12,553 bases of DNA, from NCBI GenBank assembly GCA_001784735.1, contig MFSB01000044.1, forward strand, positions 1-12,553. Direction: 5' to 3'. Made by a program: the position numbers and the translations under genes. This stretch comes from Candidatus Moranbacteria bacterium RIFCSPLOWO2_12_FULL_48_12 (lineage in GTDB: Bacteria > Patescibacteriota > Minisyncoccia > Moranbacterales > UBA1568). The notes under the pieces are model-generated. The model had not been told where the DNA came from and did no database searches. It saw nothing but the letters and a program-made list of their open reading frames with translations. Positions 1 through 6,075 of this stretch are shown here, piece by piece. Position 1 is the stretch's first letter. Every line of letters starts with the position of its first letter.

Positions 1-1
1 C

Positions 2-27
2 GCAACGCTTCGCGTAGCGATACGGGC
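2..27. repeat. Dispersed hairpin repeat, copy 1 (copy 2 at 5975–6000)
   Basis: This 26-nt segment recurs at 5975–6000 with one difference (A22 versus G5995). The core CGCT-tcgcgt-AGCG can fold into a small hairpin. It lies downstream of the membrane-protein gene and its terminator. The rest of 1–77 shows nothing I can identify. Confidence 0.75.
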
Positions 28-77
28 GAGCCTTTGAAAGCACCATATAAAAAATAAGTATTGGAGAGTCAGAGAAT

Positions 78-116
78 AAAAAAACGCCAGACCCAGGAAG
101 ATTCCCAGGCATGGCG
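78..116 (-). terminator. Intrinsic terminator after the membrane-protein gene
   Basis: On the minus strand a hairpin spans 116 to 85. The outer stem is CGCCA/TGGCG, followed by symmetrical inner pairs (CC/GG and GGA/TCC) around an ATCT loop. It is followed directly by seven T residues (A run 78–84 on the plus strand). It begins about 26 nt past the stop codon at 142–144, the normal place for a rho-independent terminator. There is no T tract for the opposite direction. Confidence 0.8.
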
Positions 117-141
117 GTTATCGGTGCGGTCGCTTCAGACC

Positions 142-846
142 TTAATGCGGCTCGAGCATTTCAACAGGGTATTTTCCTTGGTCAGAGGACACCTGTGCTT
201 GTGGCTGCTTGATTACTTTCACTTCGAGGGGATACCAGCACATTACCGTTTCGCACTCGTCGCCCTCATTTACTTTCTTGGCGAATATGACAATCGGCTT
301 AACGGCGTTATTCAGATACCAGTCCTTGAAGGTGGGGAGGCCTGATTCTGTAATACGAAATTCGCGTACACAGTCTTTGTATAGCATGGTAAGGATTCCG
401 CCAGCCGCATCAGTGCTCATGATTCCCTTGATGTAACCCTTATGTTTGTTGAACTCGGCGAGTTTCAGCCGCTGATCAATTTCCTCGCTCACCGCCTGTG
501 ACCAAACCATAGGTGACATCTCAAGCAAAAAAAAGGCAACGAGTATGACATTGACAAAAGTCAGTATACCCGGCGCAGCAGTCCATGCCGTAAAAACCAC
601 GCTGACGATCCCGCAAAGGCCGATGATCATAATAAGCTCATAGAGGACAGTGAGGTGGAGCACAATCCTCAATGCCACGAATTTCAGAACTGGAGGCAAA
701 TCCGGGTCTACCTCGAGCTTGAGAAGATTCATCTGCCTCCATACATCATTCAGGGCGGCTTTCCGTTGGATGAAATACACTGCGCTCACGGCGCACATAA
801 TTCCGAACGAAAGCATGAAAACCACGAATTCCCTGGAAAGTTCCAC
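142..846 (-). CDS. Unrecognised three-helix membrane protein
   Basis: This is a 234-residue protein I cannot assign to a family. It is read from a GTG start at 844–846, chosen because a full Shine-Dalgarno AAGGAGG (852–858) sits 5 nt upstream; the longer reading frame from TTG at 870 would place that SD inside the gene. Hydrophobic segments lie at about residues 7–26, 57–85 and 92–112. A soluble, mixed-charge C-terminal half (about 115–234) contains two cysteines near residues 197–203 (CETVMC). No catalytic motif is visible. It has its own candidate promoter (1002–1030) and terminator (78–116), so it looks monocistronic and unconnected to the ribosomal cluster. That a protein is encoded is fairly sure; its function is unknown. 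Confidence 0.85.
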   Translation of the reverse strand: MELSREFVVFMLSFGIMCAVSAVYFIQRKAALNDVWRQMNLLKLEVDPDLPPVLKFVALRIVLHLTVLYELIMIIGLCGIVSVVFTAWTAAPGILTFVNVILVAFFLLEMSPMVWSQAVSEEIDQRLKLAEFNKHKGYIKGIMSTDAAGGILTMLYKDCVREFRITESGLPTFKDWYLNNAVKPIVIFAKKVNEGDECETVMCWYPLEVKVIKQPQAQVSSDQGKYPVEMLEPH

Positions 847-851
847 TTTGA

Positions 852-858
852 CCTCCTT
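852..858 (-). promoter_or_regulatory. Strong ribosome binding site, fixes the GTG start
   Basis: AAGGAGG lies 5 nt before the GTG at 844–846. It is the only near-perfect, properly spaced SD in the window. About 22 nt upstream a short hairpin (CACCG/CGGTG, roughly 881–896) lies in the leader. Confidence 0.8.
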
Positions 859-1001
859 CAAGTTTTTCAAGAACGGATCACCGCTTGCTCAACGGTGGAG
901 TAAGAAACGTTATAACGCTGTCACAACCTTTCTACTCTTCCGCGGAGAATCGCTCAATGAAGGTATAATTTTCCTTTTTCGATTGAAGATTCTTACTGGC
1001 C

Positions 1002-1030
1002 ATTGTATCCCTATTGAGCCAATAAATCAA
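1002..1030 (-). promoter_or_regulatory. Candidate sigma70-type promoter for the membrane-protein gene
   Basis: On the minus strand a -35 box TTGATT (1025–1030) is followed after 17 nt by a -10 box TACAAT (1002–1007). This predicts a transcript start near 995 and a leader of about 150 nt before the GTG. The leader carries the perfect 10-bp palindrome CGTTATAACG (908–917), a possible protein-binding site. The assignment is by consensus match only. Confidence 0.55.
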
Positions 1031-1033
1031 CCT

Positions 1034-1059
1034 CCGCCATTCTAACACCGCCATTCTAA
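1034..1059. repeat. Short tandem direct repeat
   Basis: CCGCCATTCTAA occurs at 1034–1045 and again at 1048–1059, just upstream (minus-strand sense) of the -35 box at 1025–1030. It could be a pair of regulator sites or a chance duplication. Confidence 0.5.
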
Positions 1060-1070
1060 AAGTCTTCCAT

Positions 1071-1110
1071 AAATCTGACTTTTCTGGCAATTGCCATAAA
1101 AGTCAGATTT
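1071..1110. repeat. 40-nt near-perfect palindrome
   Basis: Arms AAATCTGACTTTT (1071–1083) and AAAAGTCAGATTT (1098–1110) are perfectly complementary. Between them TGGCAATTGCCA (1085–1096) is itself a perfect palindrome; only C1084/T1097 breaks the symmetry. T residues continue to 1112 on the plus strand, so the hairpin could terminate plus-strand transcription. On the minus strand it lies between ruvX and the next promoter. Confidence 0.75.
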
Positions 1111-1122
1111 TTACCAAGACTA

Positions 1123-1154
1123 ACATTCTCATATTCTGCAGAATATCAGAATGT
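1123..1154. repeat. 32-nt near-perfect palindrome
   Basis: ACATTCT (1123–1129) pairs with AGAATGT (1148–1154) around the perfect 16-nt palindrome ATATTCTGCAGAATAT (1131–1146); C1130/C1147 is the only mismatch. It has the same plan as the palindrome at 1071–1110: outer arms, one mismatched pair, perfect core. Confidence 0.75.
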
Positions 1155-1162
1155 CATTTGCT

Positions 1163-1187
1163 AAAAAAGTTTCCGCCAGCTGGCGGA
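1163..1187 (-). terminator. Intrinsic terminator directly after ruvX
   Basis: The perfect 16-nt palindrome TCCGCCAGCTGGCGGA (1172–1187) abuts the ruvX stop codon (1188–1190). On the minus strand it is followed by AAAC and six T residues (1163–1168). A GC-rich stem plus a T tract is the standard rho-independent form. It probably ends the adk–map–ruvX transcript. Confidence 0.75.
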
Positions 1188-1631
1188 TCAGAGATTTTTT
1201 CTATCCAACCATTCCTGCAAGATGATCCGTGCCGCTTCTTCGTCATCGTGCTGGGATACTCCTTTTTCGCCGCGCTCGATCAGGTTGGCTTGGGCCATCT
1301 TCGTCGTAAACATCTCGTTCTGATATTCCACCCTGACCGAAAAACGTTGCCGCAACAATCGTCCGAGTTTCTCTCCTGCATATTCCACTTCTTCACGGTT
1401 GATGTACGATGACCCGCCCGCGCCGTTACGCATCGCGTTTCGGACGGGGATGCCGATCACCACCGTACCGATATGCTCTCTCGCAATTATTTCACCCAAT
1501 CGGGACAAGAGCTCCTTGGTATTCTCCAGCGTCGCATAAGCGAGCGCCAGCCTCGTCTCATCGTGCGCCAGCGCCACTCCGACTTTCACCGAACCCCAAT
1601 CGATCCCCAGGTAATTATTTCCTTTACTCAT
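1188..1631 (-). CDS. ruvX: RuvX/YqgF-family putative Holliday junction resolvase / rRNA-processing nuclease
   Basis: This 147-residue protein has an RNase H-like fold and belongs to the YqgF family, which is linked to 16S rRNA 5'-end maturation and proposed to resolve Holliday junctions. Visible motifs are LGIDWGSVKVGVAL near the N-terminus (first catalytic Asp), VVIGIP (strand with glycine turn), NEMFTT in place of the usual DERxTT (Glu kept, first Asp replaced by Asn), and DDEEAARIILQEWL (last catalytic Asp and helix). I start it at ATG 1631; the frame extends to a TTG at 1670, but those 13 residues precede the family's normal start. No clear SD. It follows map after a repeat-filled gap, ends with TGA, and is followed at once by a terminator. 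Confidence 0.93.
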   Translation of the reverse strand: MSKGNNYLGIDWGSVKVGVALAHDETRLALAYATLENTKELLSRLGEIIAREHIGTVVIGIPVRNAMRNGAGGSSYINREEVEYAGEKLGRLLRQRFSVRVEYQNEMFTTKMAQANLIERGEKGVSQHDDEEAARIILQEWLDRKNL

Positions 1632-1672
1632 AACACATCTACTTGCGCTTATGGTTTTGCATCCAAACAACG

Positions 1673-1759
1673 ATGAATCAAGAATATTGAATTATGAATT
1701 ATGCTTTTTTGGCATGTCTCGCTTTGCAAAACACTCCTGATTCCTAATTCTTGATTCAT
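1673..1759. repeat. Inverted repeat pair in the map–ruvX gap
   Basis: ATGAATCAAGAAT (1673–1685) is perfectly complementary to ATTCTTGATTCAT (1747–1759). Both arms continue as degenerate GAATTATG-like units around a 61-nt spacer. It has the same array–loop–inverted array plan as the other gaps but a different unit. It may act as a terminator or processing site after map. Confidence 0.65.
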
Positions 1760-1763
1760 AATT

Positions 1764-2537
1764 CTATACTCTTGTCACCACTTCCGCCCCGTGCTCCGTA
1801 ATCACCACCGTATCCTCGCAGTGAGCGCTCCATTTTCCATCGGCTGTCACGAAGGTCCAACCGTCGGAGGCGATCTTCACGGCAGAGGTTCCCATATTGA
1901 CCATCGGCTCAAGGGCCAGCGTCATCCCTTTCTCTACGACGAAATCATCCATTTCCCGGGAAACATAATTGGGAATCTGAGGATCCTCGTGCAATTCGTG
2001 TCCGACACCGTGGCCGACCAAGTCGCGCACGACTGAAAAGCCATTCGCCTCGACAAAATCCTGCACAGCCCGAGCATACGCCGAAATATGCGCGCCCGGA
2101 CGAAGCTCCAAGATACCGCGTTTGAGGCTTTCTTCTGTCACAGCCGCCAGTTTTTCCGCCTCCTTCACTACCTTGCCCACGCGGACAGTGCGCGCCATAT
2201 CGGTCACCATCCCTGCAAAACGCATGCCAATATCCAACTTTAAAAGGTCGCCTTCCCGTATAATCCTCTCTGCACTGGGAATCCCATGCACCACTTCCTC
2301 ATTGAGCGATGTGCATATGGCCGCCGGAAAGGGTTTGCCCGAACCGCCGGCATACCCTTTGAAAATGGGAGTGCCTCCGACCTCGCGGATGAGCCGTTCG
2401 CTCAGGACATCAATATCCTGAGTCGATAGGCCCGGGCGGACTGCGGCTATCACACCTTCCAGTACCTCGGCCAAGCGTTTTCCCGATTCCCGCAGGCGCG
2501 CTATCTCATCTGCCGTTTTTATCATGGTTACAGACAT
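1764..2537 (-). CDS. map: Methionine aminopeptidase, type I
   Basis: This 257-residue enzyme removes the initiator methionine from nascent proteins. The pita-bread fold signature is complete. The five metal ligands are D102 (KLDIG), D113 (TDMARTV), H176 (GHGVGHELHE), E210 (LEPMVN) and E241 (HCEDTVV); H84 (VVHGIP) and H183 match the conserved substrate-site histidines. There is no N-terminal zinc-finger extension, as expected for the short bacterial form. ATG 2537 lies 5 nt after the adk stop; a second ATG (2525, MIKTADEI) fits the family start equally well. No SD is visible for either. The adk–map pair after secY is a classic bacterial arrangement. Confidence 0.98.
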   Translation of the reverse strand: MSVTMIKTADEIARLRESGKRLAEVLEGVIAAVRPGLSTQDIDVLSERLIREVGGTPIFKGYAGGSGKPFPAAICTSLNEEVVHGIPSAERIIREGDLLKLDIGMRFAGMVTDMARTVRVGKVVKEAEKLAAVTEESLKRGILELRPGAHISAYARAVQDFVEANGFSVVRDLVGHGVGHELHEDPQIPNYVSREMDDFVVEKGMTLALEPMVNMGTSAVKIASDGWTFVTADGKWSAHCEDTVVITEHGAEVVTRV

Positions 2538-2542
2538 AAGAT

Positions 2543-3211
2543 TTACTTCGCCCCGATCTTCTCAATAATATCTTTGAAGATCGCCTCAGCTTCCTGCTGG
2601 CCATTGATGCGCAAAAGCAAACCCTTTTTTTCAAAATATTCTATCACCGGCAATGTTTCAGCCTGAAAAACCTGATAACGCGTACGCACCCCCTCGATCG
2701 TATCGTCTTTGCGCTGGCCGATCTTTCCTCCACAGACACCGCACACTTCATCGGTAGCCAGAATATCCTTGCCGAAAATAAACGGGCGCCGACAACCGAA
2801 GCATATATAACGCTTGGAAATACGTTCGATAGACTGAGCCTCAGGCAGATCGATAAAAATAACTTTATGGAGAGAGCGATTGACTGACTGGAACACTTGC
2901 AGCACCTCATCGATTTGGGAGCTGCGCCGCGGCGCGCCATCGAGGAGTATCCCTTGTGCTAGCGGAACGCTCCTGACAGCATTCTCGAAGACGGTTTTCA
3001 TGATCTCATCCGAAGCCAATTTATGCTGGTGATGGATAATATCATTGAGCTCTCGTCCGAAAGGCGTATCTTCTTCCGCCGCCGCCCTCAGTTCCGCGCC
3101 GATATCAATATGTCTCAATCGAAGCGCTTTCCTCAAAAGCTCTGCTTGAGTACTTTTCCCGCTGCCTGGCGGCCCCAAAAGTACAAAATTGTTTTGCGAT
3201 ATGGTTTTCAT
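2543..3211 (-). CDS. adk: Adenylate kinase, zinc-LID type
   Basis: This 222-residue enzyme catalyses ATP + AMP to 2 ADP in the cytoplasm. The Walker A loop GPPGSGKST is at 13–21. The long LID carries four cysteines, C137, C140, C157 and C160 (CFGC…CGVC), the zinc-binding version. RKDD at 167–170 and R176 match the catalytic LID arginines. The AMP-side motifs are divergent: HIDIGAELR replaces the usual HISTGDMLR (Thr to Ile, Asp to Ala), and LLDGAPRR replaces LLDGFPRT, while R42, R95 and Q99 are kept. It is probably active but may differ in AMP binding. A good promoter lies upstream (3266–3294), and map follows after 5 nt. Confidence 0.96.
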   Translation of the reverse strand: MKTISQNNFVLLGPPGSGKSTQAELLRKALRLRHIDIGAELRAAAEEDTPFGRELNDIIHHQHKLASDEIMKTVFENAVRSVPLAQGILLDGAPRRSSQIDEVLQVFQSVNRSLHKVIFIDLPEAQSIERISKRYICFGCRRPFIFGKDILATDEVCGVCGGKIGQRKDDTIEGVRTRYQVFQAETLPVIEYFEKKGLLLRINGQQEAEAIFKDIIEKIGAK

Positions 3212-3265
3212 TGGCTTAGCAAAATAAATGGTATTAACCTTTTTCCCTTTCTAGACGACAATATA

Positions 3266-3294
3266 AGTATAGAGATTTAAAATGCAAATATCAA
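3266..3294 (-). promoter_or_regulatory. Candidate sigma70-type promoter for adk–map–ruvX
   Basis: On the minus strand TTGATA (3289–3294) is followed after 17 nt by TATACT (3266–3271), each matching five of six consensus bases. The predicted start is near 3259, about 48 nt before the adk ATG. The -35 box overlaps one arm of the inverted repeat 3290–3380. Confidence 0.6.
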
Positions 3295-3380
3295 AATGGA
3301 AAATGACAATGTAAAATTCAAAATAATAGAAAAAGGTTTATTTGATCTTTTAATTTTAATCTGTGATTTTACATTTTGAT
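3290..3380. repeat. AT-rich inverted repeat pair in the secY–adk gap
   Basis: ATCAAAATGgAAAAT (3290–3304) pairs with ATTTTACATTTTGAT (3366–3380) at 14 of 15 positions. The intervening sequence repeats the same AAAAT/CAAAAT units in looser form. It may end the secY transcript, though no strong T tract follows on the minus strand. Confidence 0.6.
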
Positions 3381-3394
3381 TTTTTAAGTTTACA

Positions 3395-4666
3395 TTAGAA
3401 GCTTTCGTAACTGCGCATCGTCAACTGGCTCTGCACATGCTTGATCGTCTCGAGCACAACGGAAACGACGATGAGGATACTGATGCCACCGATGGAAAAT
3501 GATTGGATGCCGGTCGCCCCCTGCACGATGAATGGCAAGACGGCGATGGCGCCCAAGAAAAACGCTCCGGCCAATGTAATGCGGTTGATGATATGATACA
3601 GGTATCCTGCCGTAGTATGGCCCGGACGGATGCCCGGAATGTACCCTCCCTGCTTCTGAAGATTTTCCGCGATCTTGACCGGATCAAAAACAACGGCCGT
3701 ATAGAAATAAGTGAATACCACTACCAGAACAAAATAAAGCCCTCCGTATACCCATTGGTTTTGAAGCCAGGCGCTTGCGGAAAGAGCGATATCCGCTATC
3801 CTTGCGTTGCCGCTTTGGGCGAGAAAGTTGGCTACCATCGTGGGAATCAAAATAAGCGACACCGCGAAAATAATCGGAATAACTCCAGCTTGATTGACCC
3901 GGAGCGGCAAATGGGTCGCTGCTCCGCCATAGACCTGCGCGCCGCGCACCCGTTTGGCATAGGCGACCGGCACCGTCCGCTGTCCCTCATTGACGAAGAT
4001 CACTCCCGCAATGGTTACGGCGGCCACGAGAGCAAATAAAATATAAGTAAAGACTTGCGAGGGATCCCATGTCGCCACAAAACGCGAAACGCCCGTCGGC
4101 AAGCTTGACACGATACCGGCAAAAATGATCATAGAAACGCCATTGCCGAGGCCTTTTTCCGTAATCAGTTCGCCGAGCCACATGAGAAAAACCGTACCGG
4201 CTGTGGCGCTGACGATGATCACTGCCATATTGAACGGCGTAATATCGCCCAGAATATTCTGAGAGCGCAGGAGAGAGAGCATACTGAAAGACTGCAGAGC
4301 GGCAAGCGGCACGGTAATCCAGCGCGTCCACATATTGAATTTTTGCCGCCCGATTTCGCCCTCTTCCTTATAGAGACGCTCCAGGCTCGGGACGATCGTC
4401 GTCAGAAGCTGCATAATGATCGAAGCCGTGATATAGGGAGCGACACCGAGGAGCACGATGGAGATGTTGGAAAGTCCTCCGCCGGAAAAAACATTGAGGA
4501 GTCCGAGAAAAGCATTATCCTCAAAAAGCCGCTTCAAAGCCAAAACATCCACCCCAGGGAGCGGAATATTGGCAGCGATACGATAGACAACCAAGAGCCC
4601 CAGAATAAAAAAAATCTTATTGCGGAGCTCAGCTATCCGGAAAATATTCAGAAAAGTTTCACGCAT
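3395..4666 (-). CDS. secY: Preprotein translocase subunit SecY
   Basis: This is the 423-residue channel of the Sec translocon, an inner-membrane protein with about ten hydrophobic segments. Family landmarks in order are the N-terminal amphipathic start and LRNKIFFILGLLVVYRI (TM1), the plug region NVFSGGGLSNISI followed by APYITASIIMQLL (TM2), GELITEKGLGNGVSMIIFAGI (TM4–5 region), RVRGAQVYGGAATHLPLRVNQAG before TM7, and RPGHTTAGYLYHIINRITL in the large cytosolic loop. Its length is normal for the family. ATG 4666 gives the expected N-terminus; no SD is close. It follows L15 after a 197-nt structured gap holding a candidate promoter. Confidence 0.99.
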   Translation of the reverse strand: MRETFLNIFRIAELRNKIFFILGLLVVYRIAANIPLPGVDVLALKRLFEDNAFLGLLNVFSGGGLSNISIVLLGVAPYITASIIMQLLTTIVPSLERLYKEEGEIGRQKFNMWTRWITVPLAALQSFSMLSLLRSQNILGDITPFNMAVIIVSATAGTVFLMWLGELITEKGLGNGVSMIIFAGIVSSLPTGVSRFVATWDPSQVFTYILFALVAAVTIAGVIFVNEGQRTVPVAYAKRVRGAQVYGGAATHLPLRVNQAGVIPIIFAVSLILIPTMVANFLAQSGNARIADIALSASAWLQNQWVYGGLYFVLVVVFTYFYTAVVFDPVKIAENLQKQGGYIPGIRPGHTTAGYLYHIINRITLAGAFFLGAIAVLPFIVQGATGIQSFSIGGISILIVVSVVLETIKHVQSQLTMRSYESF

Positions 4667-4723
4667 GACAGAAAATATCAGTTTCCTTAAAGCCTGCTAA
4701 AAAAGTCTCTTGACACACAGCCT

Positions 4724-4753
4724 AGTATACCCCGTTACATATCCGAGAGGCAA
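4724..4753 (-). promoter_or_regulatory. Possible secY promoter
   Basis: On the minus strand TTGCCT (4748–4753) is followed after 18 nt by TATACT (4724–4729). The predicted start near 4717 gives a leader of about 50 nt. One arm of the 12-bp inverted repeat (4731–4742) sits between the two boxes. The -35 match is only moderate. Confidence 0.4.
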
Positions 4754-4861
4754 CCACAGTAGAAAATCATGTGGCAAAATCGCCTGTCGGCCCGCCTAGA
4801 CTCAAGCGAGGCTGGCTTATACTGGCTACTCTCATACACGGTTTTCAAAATATGTAACGGG
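4731..4861. repeat. 131-bp element bounded by a perfect 12-bp inverted repeat
   Basis: CCCGTTACATAT (4731–4742) and ATATGTAACGGG (4850–4861) are perfect inverted copies. Inside, CCG AGAG (4743–4749) can pair with CTCT…CGG (4829–4841), and two further hairpins are visible: CCACA/TGTGG (about 4755–4775) and GCC-GCCT/AGGC-GGC around 4790–4816. The nesting resembles a folded RNA or a small terminal-inverted-repeat element. I match it to no known riboswitch, SRP RNA or 6S RNA. It fills the gap between L15 and SecY. Confidence 0.6.
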
Positions 4862-4867
4862 TAAACC

Positions 4868-5293
4868 CTATTTGGAAACCGGCTGAAAAAGAATGCTGGC
4901 TTTCTCCGAAACATCAATGCCCTCCCCCAGAGTAAGCTTTTTGGAAAGCGTTCCAGTCGCCACGATTTTGATGCCGCGCCGAAAAGCTGTCTTCGGGGTT
5001 ATCTTCTTCTCGATAAGCGAAGCGATCGTGACTGTTTCGCCGCTCGCATACCCCGCTTCCAGTTCCGTCAAATTCACGACGCATTTTTTCGCATGAATGG
5101 ATTTAAAACCGCGCACTTTTTTCAGACGTTCCAGAAACGTCGAACGTCCACCTTCAAACAGCGGATCCACGGAAGCGCCGGAACGGGATTTTTGGCCATT
5201 GCTCCCACGACCGGCTGTCGTGCCGCGCTTGCCACCGCGTCCGATACGCTTGCGTTCTTTCTTTTTTGCCACAGAGAGTTGATGAATCTGCAT
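4868..5293 (-). CDS. rplO: Large-subunit ribosomal protein L15 (uL15)
   Basis: This 141-residue protein binds 23S rRNA late in 50S assembly. The glycine/arginine-rich N-terminus with IGRGGKRGTTAGRGSNGQKSR is the L15 signature, followed by FEGGRSTFLERLKKVRGF and the C-terminal beta domain (VATGTLSKKLTL). The length is typical. It follows S5 directly across a 46-nt gap, with no L30 gene in between. Confidence 0.98.
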   Translation of the reverse strand: MQIHQLSVAKKKERKRIGRGGKRGTTAGRGSNGQKSRSGASVDPLFEGGRSTFLERLKKVRGFKSIHAKKCVVNLTELEAGYASGETVTIASLIEKKITPKTAFRRGIKIVATGTLSKKLTLGEGIDVSEKASILFQPVSK

Positions 5294-5302
5294 ACTGTAT
5301 TT

Positions 5303-5397
5303 AACTTACAACTTACGACTCACGACTGACAACAAATAACTAAACTTTCACCTCTTCTTTACTCTGGTCGTTAGTTGTTGGTTGTTGGTCGTTAGTT
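5303..5397. repeat. Heptamer inverted array, copy A (L15–S5), overlapping the end of rpsE
   Basis: Arm 1 (5303–5333) is AAC plus four NNACRAC heptamers. Arm 2 (5367–5397) is four GTYGTNR heptamers plus GTT. Each is 31 nt, with a 33-nt loop. By hand, 21 of 31 positions are Watson–Crick complementary, and most differences fall at heptamer positions 3, 6 and 7. Arm 2 lies inside the rpsE reading frame. Confidence 0.85.
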
Positions 5398-5873
5398 AAT
5401 TTCTTTCGTGGAGCCTTCAATTTGAGAAGCGCCTTGACGGTGACCCGGGCGACATTGAGCGGATTAGAAGCGCCGAGAGATTTGGAAACGATATCTTTCA
5501 CGCCCAAGAGGTGGACCACGGAACGCACCGCCCCGCCAGCGATAATCCCCCGTCCTTCCGAAGCCGGCTTGAGAATCACCCGAGCGCTGCCGAGCTTCGC
5601 CGCAATATCATGAGAAATGGTCGAGCCGGCCAATTGGATGGTAACAAGATTTTTCTTGGCATCATTAAAGGCTTTCTGGATAGCATCGGATACGTCTGAG
5701 CCCTTGGCCACGCCCACCCCCACCTTGCCTTTGCGATTGCCGATCACCAGCGTGGCGCGGAAACGGAAACGCCTGCCTCCCTTCACTACGCGCGTGACGC
5801 GCGCCAAATTGAGAAGTTTCTGTTCGTACTCCGGTTTCTCCCGTCTGCCCATTCTTTTTCCTGGTTTTGCCAT
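5340..5873 (-). CDS. rpsE: Small-subunit ribosomal protein S5 (uS5), with repeat-encoded C-terminal tail
   Basis: This 177-residue protein sits near the mRNA entry and decoding region of the 30S subunit. The N-terminal double-stranded RNA-binding domain is clear (VVKGGRRFRFRATLVIGN, then KGKVGVGVAKGSDVSDAI), as is the C-terminal domain (EGRGIIAGGAVRSVVHLLG, SLGASNPLNVARVT). The conserved part ends at about residue 157. The last 20 residues (LTNDQQPTTNDQ then SKEEVKV) are largely encoded by one arm of the heptamer array (5367–5397). ATG 5873 has no SD. A candidate extended -10 promoter lies at 5932–5940. Confidence 0.98.
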   Translation of the reverse strand: MAKPGKRMGRREKPEYEQKLLNLARVTRVVKGGRRFRFRATLVIGNRKGKVGVGVAKGSDVSDAIQKAFNDAKKNLVTIQLAGSTISHDIAAKLGSARVILKPASEGRGIIAGGAVRSVVHLLGVKDIVSKSLGASNPLNVARVTVKALLKLKAPRKKLTNDQQPTTNDQSKEEVKV

Positions 5874-5906
5874 AATTGTCTATGAGCGAAGCGAGTAGCT
5901 ACAATT

Positions 5907-5963
5907 ATGAGCATCCCGCTTCAATTCTTTAATTATATCAATCCCTATTCATTTGGAGCCGCA
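5907..5963. repeat. Two-block dispersed repeat, copy 1 (copy 2 at 9276–9332)
   Basis: ATGAGCATCCCGC (5907–5919) and GAGCCGCA (5956–5963) recur at 9276–9288 and 9325–9332 with exactly the same 49-nt offset between blocks. Similar GCGAGT(A/G)GCT sequence precedes both copies. The interior is poorly conserved. It fills part of the L18–S5 gap. Confidence 0.7.
5932..5940 (-). promoter_or_regulatory. Possible extended -10 promoter before rpsE
   Basis: The minus strand reads TGATATAAT, a perfect TATAAT with the TG extension. No convincing -35 box stands 16–19 nt upstream. The predicted start is near 5925, giving a leader of about 50 nt. It would allow S5, L15 and the genes after them to be transcribed separately from the upstream cluster. 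Confidence 0.4.
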
Positions 5964-5974
5964 AGGCCCCGCCT

Positions 5975-6000
5975 GCAACGCTTCGCGTAGCGATGCGGGC
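5975..6000. repeat. Dispersed hairpin repeat, copy 2 (copy 1 at 2–27)
   Basis: This matches positions 2–27 at 25 of 26 bases. Here GCA…TGC can extend the CGCT/AGCG stem. It lies in the 202-nt L18–S5 gap, beside the two-block repeat. Confidence 0.75.
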
Positions 6001-6075
6001 AGGGTTTCCGAGAAAACAATTAAATATTATTTCAGTCATATTCGGAATTGGGGCGGGATCGCTATACAATACTAT

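Noticed and set aside
142..870. TTG 870 as start of the membrane protein
   Set aside because: The SD AAGGAGG at 852–858 would fall inside the gene; GTG 844–846 is correctly spaced from it.
964..969. Perfect TATAAT on the plus strand as a promoter
   Set aside because: No -35 box stands 16–19 nt upstream and no plus-strand gene follows.
4731..4861. SRP RNA, 6S RNA or tmRNA in the secY leader
   Set aside because: None of the conserved loops (for example the SRP GGAAG/AGCA tetraloop region) is present, and the element is short.
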